From Bacteroidota bacterium (lineage in GTDB: Bacteria; Bacteroidota; Bacteroidia; Flavobacteriales; Flavobacteriaceae), in contig JAFDZC010000018.1 in assembly GCA_018267095.1 (NCBI GenBank), positions 310,001 through 374,000 on the forward strand: a DNA stretch of 64,000 nucleotides, written 5' to 3'. The notes beneath the pieces are model-generated. The model ran no database searches, was not told where the DNA came from, and was given only the letters and a program-made list of their open reading frames with translations. Numbering within the stretch: the stretch's first letter is position 1; every line of letters starts with the position of its first letter. Position numbers and translations under genes: made by a program. Of the stretch, positions 27,942 to 36,256 are shown in pieces.

Positions 27942-28858
27942 GCAAACCGGTAGATATAGTGTGTGTGGGCGAAGTCTTAATCGATTTTATCGGACACGAA
28001 ATGATATCACTTGACAAAACCAAAGATTTTCACCGTTTTTTAGGCGGATCGCCCACCAATGTGGCTGTAAATGCCGCACGACTCGGACTGAATTCAGTTT
28101 TAGTAGCCACCAGCGGAAGCGATGGTTTTGGTGATTACATTCATCAAAAATTAGAAATAAATCAAGTGCAGACTGCTTATATGCGCAAATCACTGGCCTT
28201 GCCTACATCGGTTATTTTTGTTTCTCGTTCCACCCAAACGCCCGAATTTATTCCGTTCAGAGAAGCCGACCGAGAAATCCTTGAAGATCAATTGCCCGAT
28301 GCTTTGCTTGAAAAGGCCAAAATATTTCACACCACTTGTTTTGCGCTGAGCAAAGATCCGGCGCGTATGACGATTCTCAATCGGGCGCACAAAGCCAAAT
28401 CACTTGGGTTGCAAATGAGTATCGATATCAATTATTCTGAAAAAATTTGGCCCAATCGCTATGAAGCGCATCAGGTGCTCAAGGATTATCTCTCGACCAA
28501 TCCGCTGGTGAAAGTCAGCGAAGACGACTGTTTGCGTTTGTTTGGTGAGGTCAAAGCCGAGCGTACCATTTTTGAATATTTTCATCAATTAGGCGTATCG
28601 ACCCTATGTTTGACCAAAGGCAAAGACGGAGTAGTAGTGTCAGACAATCAATTGGGAATTTTCAATCAACCGGCCATTCCGCTTAAAGAAGTTAAAGACT
28701 CCACCGGAGCCGGAGATGCTTTTTGGACCGGATTTTTGTTTGCGCGCCTGCAAAACAAATCGATGGATGATTCAATTGCGATGGCGCAAAAATTGGCCAG
28801 CATTAAACTGCAGAACGTAGGTCGGTTGCCGGATAACATTAGAAGTTTAATGAATTAG
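27938..28858 (+). CDS. PfkB-family sugar kinase, probable fructokinase
   Basis: The 306-residue ribokinase-fold enzyme has the N-terminal signature CVGEVLIDFIG and GGSPTNVAVNAARLGL (about 32-47), and the C-terminal signature DSTGAGDAFWTGF with catalytic base Asp260. It phosphorylates a ketose or related sugar with ATP; next to an invertase-like gene, fructose is the natural substrate. It is the last gene of the sugar operon, joined to the hydrolase by a 4-nt ATGA overlap and followed by a bidirectional terminator. Confidence 0.88.
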   Translation: MSKPVDIVCVGEVLIDFIGHEMISLDKTKDFHRFLGGSPTNVAVNAARLGLNSVLVATSGSDGFGDYIHQKLEINQVQTAYMRKSLALPTSVIFVSRSTQTPEFIPFREADREILEDQLPDALLEKAKIFHTTCFALSKDPARMTILNRAHKAKSLGLQMSIDINYSEKIWPNRYEAHQVLKDYLSTNPLVKVSEDDCLRLFGEVKAERTIFEYFHQLGVSTLCLTKGKDGVVVSDNQLGIFNQPAIPLKEVKDSTGAGDAFWTGFLFARLQNKSMDDSIAMAQKLASIKLQNVGRLPDNIRSLMN

Positions 28859-28880
28859 CAACCCAATATTTTAAAAACAA

Positions 28881-28912
28881 AAAACCCAAAGCGATGAACT
28901 TTGGGTTTTTTT
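28881..28912. terminator. Bidirectional terminator between the sugar operon and tRNA-Phe
   Basis: AAAACCCAAAG (28881-28891) pairs with CTTTGGGTTTT (28899-28909) around a 7-nt loop, with T residues on either exit side. It serves the plus-strand kinase gene and the minus-strand tRNA. Confidence 0.88.
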
Positions 28913-28913
28913 G

Positions 28914-28986
<73 letters not shown>

Positions 28987-29004
28987 ATGCTCTTAAAGCG
29001 GTTG

Positions 29005-29034
29005 CAAATATAGAATGATTTTTAATTTATCCAA
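29005..29034 (-). promoter_or_regulatory. Promoter of tRNA-Phe
   Basis: The minus strand has TTG (29034-29032), a 19-nt spacer and TATATTTG (29012-29005), identical in layout to the tRNA-Gln promoter of this window. Confidence 0.78.
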
Positions 29035-29087
29035 AACAAATATTAAAAAAAATCTATTCGTACCTTCGCCCCACTAAACGAGTGTTT

Positions 29088-29822
29088 ATGCGCCTAGCGA
29101 TTGACATTGGCAATACTTTGATTAAAGCGGCTGTATATGAAGATAATACCTTTGTAGAGCGATTTCAATTTACCGCAGATACTTTTGAAAGCGGCTTTGA
29201 AAAAATACTTCAGCTTTATCCGAATTGTTTGAATTGGATTTTGACTTCGGTCGGTCAGATTACCCAAGAGCAGTTTGAAAAATTCACTTCGAGGGTTCGA
29301 CTTCATGTTATAGAACGCAACTCGAAATTTCCTTTTACCAATCAATATCAGACGCCACAAACCTTAGGAATTGATCGAATGATTTTGGCATCGGGTGCTG
29401 TTTTGCAATATCCCAACCAACCGCGTTTGGTGATTGATGCCGGAACTTGTATTACCTATGATTTTGTCGATGCGCAAAATGTATATCTCGGCGGAGCGAT
29501 ATCGCCGGGTCTACAAATGCGTTATGAAGCCCTGCATCACTTTACGGCTCGATTGCCTTTGCTTGAGAAGTCTGAACCGGAAAATTTCATCGGCCAATCA
29601 ACTGCTGAGTCAATTCATGTTGGAGTGGTGAAGGGAGCATTACATGAGATTGACGGATTTATACAACAATATGCGACTGGGCATGAAAACATTATCATAA
29701 TTTTAACGGGCGGAGATGCAGATTTTTTGGCTAAACGATTAAAAAATACCATATTTGCCCATTCAAATTTTCTGTTAGACAGTTTGAACCAAACGTTTCA
29801 ATATCAAACCCAAAATGATTAA
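29088..29822 (+). CDS. coaX: Type III pantothenate kinase CoaX
   Basis: The 244-residue ASKHA-fold kinase performs the first step of coenzyme A synthesis. The N-terminus MRLAIDIGNTLIKAAVYE holds the phosphate-binding IDIGNT motif; GIDRM and DAGTCITYDF (catalytic Asp region) are also present, as is GGAISPGLQMR. The start is taken as the ATG at 29088; an in-frame GTG at 29082 would add two residues. A TACCTTCG box (29061-29068) lies upstream. It overlaps the next gene by 8 nt and heads a coaX-barrel-lptC-CNNM unit. Confidence 0.95.
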   Translation: MRLAIDIGNTLIKAAVYEDNTFVERFQFTADTFESGFEKILQLYPNCLNWILTSVGQITQEQFEKFTSRVRLHVIERNSKFPFTNQYQTPQTLGIDRMILASGAVLQYPNQPRLVIDAGTCITYDFVDAQNVYLGGAISPGLQMRYEALHHFTARLPLLEKSEPENFIGQSTAESIHVGVVKGALHEIDGFIQQYATGHENIIIILTGGDADFLAKRLKNTIFAHSNFLLDSLNQTFQYQTQND

Positions 29823-31062
29823 AAAATTCATCTTCCTTTTTGTCTTGCTGATTTCTGTTATTTCTCATGGCCAGCAAGCAACTTCATCTCCTTACTCTTT
29901 TTACGGAATTGGCGATGTTAGATTCAAAGGAAATGCCGAGGCTAGAATGATGGGGGGAGCTTCTGTTTTTGCGGATAGTATTCATTTAAACTTTCAAAAC
30001 CCGGCTAGTTTTTCAGGCATGAAATTGACCACTTTTACTGTTGGAGGGTCATTTAACAGTGCACATCTCAATGCTTTTAAAGGCAATGAAAAATCTCAAA
30101 GATCTACCCTTGACTATCTCATGGTGGCTATACCGCTCAAGAAATCAGGATTTGGTTTTGGACTCATTCCTTATTCTTCGGTGGGTTATAAAATCAGAAA
30201 CACGGATCCTTTAACAAGCGACTACAAATATTTTGAAGGAACTGGCGGAGTTAACAAAGTTTTTGCGAGTTATGCTTATAAATTCAAGCCCAATTTAAGC
30301 GTTGGATTGAGTGCTCATTACAACTTCGGACAAATTGAAACTACTTCGGTCAATAAAATTTTTGTTGCTCAATTGGGAACTCAAGAAGTCAATACTTCGG
30401 AGCTGTCGGGTTTTAGTTTAGATATAGGAGCCTACTATAATTATAAGGTCAATCCAAAACTTGATTTGACGACCAGTTTTGTTTTTAGTCCCCAAACCAG
30501 TTTAAAATCACGAAACACCCAAGTCATTTCTACCGTGTTTCTAATTAATGGTTTTGAGCCTATTAATGTAGACAAATTAGACGAAGTCAACCAAACCAAT
30601 ACACTTCATTTGCCTGCAAAATATACCTTTGGAATTGGACTTGGCCAAAATAAAAAATGGATGGTCGCTACCGAATTTACCTTGCAACAGACCAGTAACT
30701 TTGGTGCCAGAACCAATGATTTAAACAAAGTTGCATACGAAAACGGATTTAAATATAGCTTAGGCGGATATTATATTCCTAACTATTCGAGTTTTTCAAG
30801 TTATATCAAAAAGATTACTTATCGCGCCGGATTAAGATATGAAAGAACCGGCATGGTTATCAACCAAGAACGTATACGCGATTATGCCTTAACCGGCGGT
30901 TTTGGTTTGCCTTTGGGTGGCGCTTTTTCAAATTTAAACTTAGGGGTTGAATGGGGTCGTCGCGGAACGGCAAAGGCTTTACTGATTGAGGAAAATTACA
31001 CCAATGTCATCATCAGTCTTTCTTTGAACGATCGTTGGTTTATCAAACGTAAATACGACTAA
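29815..31062 (+). CDS. Outer-membrane beta-barrel protein of unknown function
   Basis: The 415-residue protein has a signal peptide (ends near ISHGQQ), then SPYSFYGIGDVRFKGNAEAR and alternating polar/hydrophobic strands typical of FadL- or PorV-like barrels, with many Tyr/Phe residues and the pattern LSLNDRWFIKR at the C-terminus. I recognise no assigned function. The start codon lies inside the end of coaX (8-nt overlap) and lptC follows after 12 nt, so it belongs to an envelope operon. A role in lipid or lipopolysaccharide handling is only suggested by position. Confidence 0.75.
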   Translation: MIKKFIFLFVLLISVISHGQQATSSPYSFYGIGDVRFKGNAEARMMGGASVFADSIHLNFQNPASFSGMKLTTFTVGGSFNSAHLNAFKGNEKSQRSTLDYLMVAIPLKKSGFGFGLIPYSSVGYKIRNTDPLTSDYKYFEGTGGVNKVFASYAYKFKPNLSVGLSAHYNFGQIETTSVNKIFVAQLGTQEVNTSELSGFSLDIGAYYNYKVNPKLDLTTSFVFSPQTSLKSRNTQVISTVFLINGFEPINVDKLDEVNQTNTLHLPAKYTFGIGLGQNKKWMVATEFTLQQTSNFGARTNDLNKVAYENGFKYSLGGYYIPNYSSFSSYIKKITYRAGLRYERTGMVINQERIRDYALTGGFGLPLGGAFSNLNLGVEWGRRGTAKALLIEENYTNVIISLSLNDRWFIKRKYD

Positions 31063-31074
31063 ATCTCTGATTGC

Positions 31075-31623
31075 GTGAAAAAAAACGCTGGTATATTGAT
31101 TTTTTTCTGCTTGCTATTTACAGTAGCTTTGAGCAGTTGCGAGAGCAATTTTAAAGAAGTTCAGAAAATTCACTATACTGAGTTTGTTCCGACCGGCGAG
31201 GCTGATAATTTTAATTTAAAATATACCGATTCCGGACGAATAAAATCCATTTTGGTGAGCCCGAAAATGCTTGATTATGCAACGGTTGAATATCCTTTTA
31301 CCGAATTTCCGAAAGGCGTTCACGTAACTATGTATGACAATCGAGGACAGCGAACTTTTATCAGTTCGGATTATGCGGTTACTTTTAAAGGAACCGATAT
31401 TATTGACTTGCAAAAGAACGTCAAGATTTTCAACGAAAAAGGACAACAACTCGAAACCGATCAATTATATTTTGATCAAAAAAACGAATGGTTTTTTACC
31501 GAAAAAAAATATAAATTTACGGATCCAAATGGTGTTTCGTATGGTGAAGGGGTTGACTTTAGCAAAGATTTTACCATCGTGAATTCACAGCGCATCAGCG
31601 GAGCCATCAATAGGGCCGAATAA
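31075..31623 (+). CDS. lptC: LPS export protein LptC, lipoprotein form
   Basis: The 182-residue protein starts with GTG (31075) to give a lipoprotein signal MKKNAGILIFFCLLFTVALS with lipid attachment at Cys22. The rest is an LptC/OstA-like beta-jellyroll (from SGRIKSILVSPKMLDYA to LYFDQKNEWFFTEKK). LptC passes lipopolysaccharide from the LptBFG extractor to LptA. A lipobox in place of a plain transmembrane anchor is notable against E. coli LptC. There is no in-frame ATG compatible with the signal, so the GTG start is well supported. Confidence 0.85.
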   Translation: MKKNAGILIFFCLLFTVALSSCESNFKEVQKIHYTEFVPTGEADNFNLKYTDSGRIKSILVSPKMLDYATVEYPFTEFPKGVHVTMYDNRGQRTFISSDYAVTFKGTDIIDLQKNVKIFNEKGQQLETDQLYFDQKNEWFFTEKKYKFTDPNGVSYGEGVDFSKDFTIVNSQRISGAINRAE

Positions 31624-31631
31624 TATTAATT

Positions 31632-31823
31632 ATGAGAATACTTCAATATACCCAATATCTATATCTTATTTTTTTCGTGGTTTTTCTCTACGAAGCATTT
31701 TCAAAATATCAGGCCGGTGAATCTCCGTGGTTGGTTTTACTTTTGGCTGGGATGTCGTTGTTTATGTTTTTCTTCCGCAGGCGTTTTGCCCAAAAAATGC
31801 AACAGCGCAACAAAACTTCCTAA
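31632..31823 (+). CDS. Small two-helix membrane protein (63 residues)
   Basis: A short protein MRILQYTQYLYLIFFVVFLY... with two hydrophobic helices (about 9-24 and 32-50) and a strongly basic C-terminus (FFRRRFAQKMQQRNK), predicting both ends inside by the positive-inside rule. It begins 8 nt after lptC and ends 3 nt before the CNNM gene. Tight packing and protein-like composition make it a real gene. No function is recognised. Confidence 0.75.
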   Translation: MRILQYTQYLYLIFFVVFLYEAFSKYQAGESPWLVLLLAGMSLFMFFFRRRFAQKMQQRNKTS

Positions 31824-31826
31824 AGC

Positions 31827-33086
31827 ATGGAAATAGGTATTATTGTTCTATGCCTATTGCTTGCCGCCTTGTTTTCGGGTATGGAAATCGCTTTCATATC
31901 AGCCAACAAAATTTATCTTGAAATCGAAAAAAAACAAGCCAGTTTCATTTCGAGAATTCTGACCAAACTCACTGCGAATCCTTCAAAATTTATCGCTTCG
32001 ATGCTCATCGGCAATACCATAGTGTTGGTAGTGTACGGATTTTTCATGGGCGATTTGCTCATGCAGTACATTTTGCAGTTGGGTTATCGCCTTACTGACT
32101 TGTCTAATGTGCTGATACAAACTTCGATTTCGACCTTTGTGGTGCTCATCACTTCAGAGTTTTTACCCAAAGTTTTTTTTCAGGTGTATGCCAACAGTCT
32201 GATTAAGTTTTTTGCGCTGCCGGCGTATTTTTTCTATTTATTGTTTTCGTTTATTTCAACTTTTGTTTTGTGGATATCGGATTTTATTCTGCGTCAATTT
32301 TTTAAAACGCAAGGCGATGAAATTCCGCTGTTTTTCAGCAAAGTCGAATTGGGGAATTATATTTCTGAACAAATGAACTCGGTTGAAGATCAAGAAAATA
32401 TTGATTCCGAGATTCAGATATTTCAAAATGCGCTTGAGTTTTCGGGCGTTAAGGCGCGCGATATCATGACGCCGCGCACCGAAATTGCTGCAGTTGAAAT
32501 TCACGATTCGGTATCGGAACTCAAAGAGAAATTCATTGAAACGGGTTATTCCAAAATCTTGGTGTATCAAAATTCCCTCGACGACATTTTGGGTTATGTG
32601 CATTCGTTTGATTTGTTCAAAAAACCGCGCACCATCAAATCGGTTTTGATTTCGGTTGAGTTTGTTCCCGAAACCATGTCCATAAAAGATATTCTAGATT
32701 TGCTCACCAAAAAAAGGCGCAGCGTAGCCGTGGTGCTCGACGAATACGGCGGAACTTCGGGAATTCTCACCGTTGAAGACATCGTTGAAGAATTATTCGG
32801 TGAGATTGAAGACGAGCACGATGCTTTAGAAGAGCTCGCCGAAGAAAAGATTTCGCCCTCAGAGTTTTTGCTTTCTGCCCGATTAGAAGTTGAATATCTC
32901 AACCAAACCTATAAACTCAAAATACCCGAAGACGATTCCTACAGTACTTTGGGCGGATTTATTGTTAGTCATACCAAAGAAATTCCGCAAAAAGGTGAAC
33001 AATTCAGCCTTGAAGGGTTTCATTTTGTCATCGAACAAGCCTCTGGACAAAAGATTGAATTGGTCAAAATGACCTTGAAAGACTAA
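31827..33086 (+). CDS. CNNM/CorC-type membrane protein (haemolysin family)
   Basis: The 419-residue protein has a DUF21/CNNM membrane domain (about 1-180, four hydrophobic segments), a tandem CBS pair (about 205-325, with RDIMTPRTEIAAV and DEYGGTSGILTVEDIVEELFGEI), and a C-terminal CorC/HlyC transporter-associated domain (about 340-419, with DSYSTLGGFIVSHTKEIPQKGE). Family members are linked to magnesium and cobalt export; the old name haemolysin is misleading. It is the fifth gene of the coaX unit. Confidence 0.92.
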   Translation: MEIGIIVLCLLLAALFSGMEIAFISANKIYLEIEKKQASFISRILTKLTANPSKFIASMLIGNTIVLVVYGFFMGDLLMQYILQLGYRLTDLSNVLIQTSISTFVVLITSEFLPKVFFQVYANSLIKFFALPAYFFYLLFSFISTFVLWISDFILRQFFKTQGDEIPLFFSKVELGNYISEQMNSVEDQENIDSEIQIFQNALEFSGVKARDIMTPRTEIAAVEIHDSVSELKEKFIETGYSKILVYQNSLDDILGYVHSFDLFKKPRTIKSVLISVEFVPETMSIKDILDLLTKKRRSVAVVLDEYGGTSGILTVEDIVEELFGEIEDEHDALEELAEEKISPSEFLLSARLEVEYLNQTYKLKIPEDDSYSTLGGFIVSHTKEIPQKGEQFSLEGFHFVIEQASGQKIELVKMTLKD

Positions 33087-33119
33087 AATTTGGTTCTAAC
33101 ACAAAAAAACTTGCAAAAT

Positions 33120-33163
33120 ATAACCCTGTGGCTATGGTTATTAAATAGATAATTGTATTTTCG
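33120..33163 (+). promoter_or_regulatory. Probable promoter region of ppiD-like gene
   Basis: TATTTTCG at 33156-33163 is a one-mismatch -7 box. About 15 nt upstream, in the -33 region, ATAACC (33120-33125) and GGTTAT (33136-33141) form a small inverted repeat that could be an operator or merely chance. Confidence 0.4.
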
Positions 33164-33194
33164 CAAACTGAATTAAAAATTAACAATTTATACA

Positions 33195-35291
33195 ATGGCA
33201 GTTTTACAAAAAATCAGACAACGTTCTTTACTTCTGATCCTCGTTATTGGTTTCTCATTATTGGCTTTTATCGTACAGGATTTGTATCGAAAAGGCGGAT
33301 TTAATGATCTTCCGAAAAACGTCGGAACCGTTAACGGTAAAGACATTGCTTTTGAAGATTTCAGAGTAAAAGTGAGCAACCTTGAAAAAAGTGGTCAACA
33401 AGGAATGACGTCAACTCAGGCGGTGAATCGCGTTTGGGACCAAGAAGTTTCGATTGCGTTGCTAACTGCAGAATTTGACAAATTAGGTATTCGTGCCAGT
33501 GAGAAACATATTTTAGAGGTTTTCAAAGCTGATCAAAGCATTGGTCAAAACCCTATGTTTCAAACCAACGGAGTGTTTGATTTGGCTAAATTCAAAGAGT
33601 TTTTCAAAGCGAATCCTGAGCAAGCGCAGATGTTGAAAGATCGCGAAAAAGATGCTGAGCTCAACGCCAAATATCAAATCTACAATACTTTGCTTAAAGC
33701 AGGGATGTACACTACTGAAGCCGAAGGTAAACTCAAATACCAAATGGAGTCTGATAAGGTAAACTTTGATTTCGTTTCAGTTATGTATTCATCAATCAAC
33801 GATAAAGACATCAAAATTTCAGATGACGAAATCGTTGATTATATGAAGAAAAACGAAAAGCGCTATAAAGCTGAAGAAACCCGTGAAGTTGATTATGTAT
33901 TGATTGAGGACAAACCATCTGCTGAAGATGAAAACGAAGTGAAAACTTCGGTGAATGCTATGCTCAATTCAAGAGTGGTTTACAATGAGGCAACCGGTAA
34001 AAATGATACGGTGCCAGGCTTCAAATATGCTACCAACATTGCTGAGTTTGTTAATGAGAACTCGGATATTCCATATGATTCGTCTTATGTAGCCAAAAAA
34101 GATTTGCCTGCTGGTGTTGCTGAACAATTATTTAGCTTGCCTGCAGGAGAAATTTTCGGGCCATACATGCGCGACAAATATTATTGCATTTCTAAAGGAA
34201 TGGGTAGAAAAGCTGGAGCTAATGCTAAAGCTAGCCACATCTTGATTAGTTATGAAGGAACACAAGTTCCGAACAAAAAAGAGAAAAGAACCAAAGAGCA
34301 AGCCAAAGCAAAAGCAGAGCAATTATTGGCTCAGGTAAAAGCAAATCCCGGAAGCTTCTTCATGTTGGCTTTGACCAATTCTGATGATTCATCAGCGCAA
34401 CAAGGCGGTGATCTAGGATACTTTGCGCCTGGTCAAATGGTAAAACCTTTTAACGATTACGTATTCAACAATCCGGTAGGTTCTATTGGTTTGGTTGAAA
34501 CTGATTTCGGTTTCCACATCATCAATGTAACGGACAAACAAGATGCGGTGCGTTTGGCTACAATTGCTCGTAAAATTGAACCGTCTGAAGCTACGGCCGA
34601 CAAATTATACACCAAGGCAGTTAAGTTTGAAATGGATGCCAATAAGCAAGATTTCGAAAAAGTAGCTAAAGCTGCCGGTTTAATGGTCAATCCATCGGTG
34701 AAAGTGCAAGCTATGGATGAATATTTCGGAGCTGCGGGTCAGCAACGTCAAATTGTTCGTTGGGCTTTCGACAAAGAAACCAATGTAGGCGATGTGAAGC
34801 GTTTTGAAATTGTCAATGTCGGAAACATCATTGCCAAACTCAAGAAAGTGAATGAAAAAGGATTGATGGCTATTGAAACAGCACGTCCGATGATTGAACC
34901 TATCTTGAGAAACAAGAAAAAAGCTGAAAAAATTGCTGCTAAAATGAAAGGTTCAACCCTTGAAGCTATTGCTGCTGCATCTGGTTCTACTGTTCAACAG
35001 GCAGTCGATTTGACACTTGAGAATGCCAACATTCCAAATGCCGGATTTGAGCGAAAAGTGGTAGGAACTGCTTTTGCAACCGGTGTAAATAAAATTTCTA
35101 AACCAATTGAAGGTAGTGTTGGTGTGTATGTAGTTCGTCCTACAGTAATTGCGAAAGCTCCTGCTTTGCCGAACTATAAAACATACGTTGACAAATTAAA
35201 ACCACAAGCTGCAGGTAATGCCGGAAGAGCTATCCCTGCCTTGAAAGATGAGGCTGACATCGAAGATAATAGAGCAAGATTCAATTATTAA
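33195..35291 (+). CDS. PpiD-like membrane-anchored peptidyl-prolyl isomerase
   Basis: The 698-residue protein has an N-terminal membrane helix (about 10-28), a SurA/PpiD-type chaperone region (about 40-330), a parvulin rotamase domain (about 340-460, starting AKASHILISYEG and ending FGFHIINVTD), and a C-terminal domain. PpiD proteins sit at the periplasmic exit of the Sec translocon and help fold outer-membrane proteins. It is the usual length for the Bacteroidetes form. It lies 108 nt after the CNNM gene with its own likely promoter, and is followed by a bidirectional terminator. Confidence 0.92.
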   Translation: MAVLQKIRQRSLLLILVIGFSLLAFIVQDLYRKGGFNDLPKNVGTVNGKDIAFEDFRVKVSNLEKSGQQGMTSTQAVNRVWDQEVSIALLTAEFDKLGIRASEKHILEVFKADQSIGQNPMFQTNGVFDLAKFKEFFKANPEQAQMLKDREKDAELNAKYQIYNTLLKAGMYTTEAEGKLKYQMESDKVNFDFVSVMYSSINDKDIKISDDEIVDYMKKNEKRYKAEETREVDYVLIEDKPSAEDENEVKTSVNAMLNSRVVYNEATGKNDTVPGFKYATNIAEFVNENSDIPYDSSYVAKKDLPAGVAEQLFSLPAGEIFGPYMRDKYYCISKGMGRKAGANAKASHILISYEGTQVPNKKEKRTKEQAKAKAEQLLAQVKANPGSFFMLALTNSDDSSAQQGGDLGYFAPGQMVKPFNDYVFNNPVGSIGLVETDFGFHIINVTDKQDAVRLATIARKIEPSEATADKLYTKAVKFEMDANKQDFEKVAKAAGLMVNPSVKVQAMDEYFGAAGQQRQIVRWAFDKETNVGDVKRFEIVNVGNIIAKLKKVNEKGLMAIETARPMIEPILRNKKKAEKIAAKMKGSTLEAIAAASGSTVQQAVDLTLENANIPNAGFERKVVGTAFATGVNKISKPIEGSVGVYVVRPTVIAKAPALPNYKTYVDKLKPQAAGNAGRAIPALKDEADIEDNRARFNY

Positions 35292-35313
35292 TTCAACTAT
35301 ATCAGCACAAAAA

Positions 35314-35343
35314 AACCGGCTTGAGCAATCAGCCGGTTTTTTT
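35314..35343. terminator. Bidirectional terminator between ppiD-like gene and GHMP kinase
   Basis: AACCGGCT (35314-35321) pairs with AGCCGGTT (35331-35338) around a 9-nt loop, with A and T runs on the outer sides. Confidence 0.9.
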
Positions 35344-36253
35344 ATGCAATCATTTCAGCATAAGTTAAAATTGTCGGGTAGCCTTTATTTTTAAAATAAG
35401 CTTCAGGATTTGCTTTGCTCAAAACCATCACAAAATCGCCACCCCAACCACCGAGGCTTTTAATAACACCATCGAAATCAGCAAATAATCGTTCTTGTAC
35501 GGTTTGTAGATGAAGTATTTCAGATAATTTTTGTTCGTGCGCTCGGATGGTTTGCGTCAAATTTTCAAAGTCATTTTTCAGAACCATGTTTTGTGTTAGT
35601 TGGTCAAAAGTACTAATGAGGTCAGTATTTGACGAACCGTTGGCACGATAACTTTCAATCGCTTTTCGGCTGTCTTGCTTTTGATTTAAATAAACAAAAT
35701 AGATGTTTTGCGCGCATTCGGGTTTGAATTCAATTGTTTGGACAAACGGTTTGTTTTCTTTTCGCTGATATAAAATCGCGGAATCATTCTGCGCACAAGC
35801 AATGTCGTATCCGCTGCCACCAAAGGTTTTTTGGAGCAATTCATAAGCGTCAATTTCAAACCATTGAGCCACATTGTTGATTAAAGTTGACGAACTACCT
35901 AAGCCCCAAAATCTAGGAAAACTCAAATGAGTTTGAATGCGAAATCCAGAGCTGTTTTCAAGCAAGGTTGGATTCATCAAATGCGCTTGGTGTAGAATCG
36001 ACAGCAACCGCAGAAATGTTGGCTCTATGGTTAAAGTTTCACCCGAAGCAATTTCATCCAAAGACAATACTGCTTGCAGCCAAATCGAACCGTCTGCATC
36101 AAAACTTGTCCAATCTATCGAGCGATGATGCGTTAGTTCAATCACCAAATCTTGACCAAATTTGGTGGGCAATGCCAAAGCGGTTGCTCCGTCCAGAACC
36201 AGATATTCTGAGGTAATCAGAAGTTTTCCGTTGCTGTAAAAGCGCTTTTGCAT
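35342..36253 (-). CDS. GYDIA-family GHMP kinase (mevalonate pathway)
   Basis: The 303-residue GHMP-superfamily kinase starts MQKRFYSNGKLLITSEYLVL, typical of mevalonate and phosphomevalonate kinases. The ATP loop is WGLGSSSTL (about 116-124), and GSGYDIACAQ (Tyr149, Asp150) is the family-naming motif. A C-terminal glycine loop, SLGGWGGDFVMVL, is also present. It lies 3 nt downstream of HMG-CoA reductase, so it very likely phosphorylates a mevalonate-pathway intermediate for isoprenoid synthesis. Which intermediate is not certain. Confidence 0.87.
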   Translation of the reverse strand: MQKRFYSNGKLLITSEYLVLDGATALALPTKFGQDLVIELTHHRSIDWTSFDADGSIWLQAVLSLDEIASGETLTIEPTFLRLLSILHQAHLMNPTLLENSSGFRIQTHLSFPRFWGLGSSSTLINNVAQWFEIDAYELLQKTFGGSGYDIACAQNDSAILYQRKENKPFVQTIEFKPECAQNIYFVYLNQKQDSRKAIESYRANGSSNTDLISTFDQLTQNMVLKNDFENLTQTIRAHEQKLSEILHLQTVQERLFADFDGVIKSLGGWGGDFVMVLSKANPEAYFKNKGYPTILTYAEMIA

Positions 36254-36256
36254 GAT

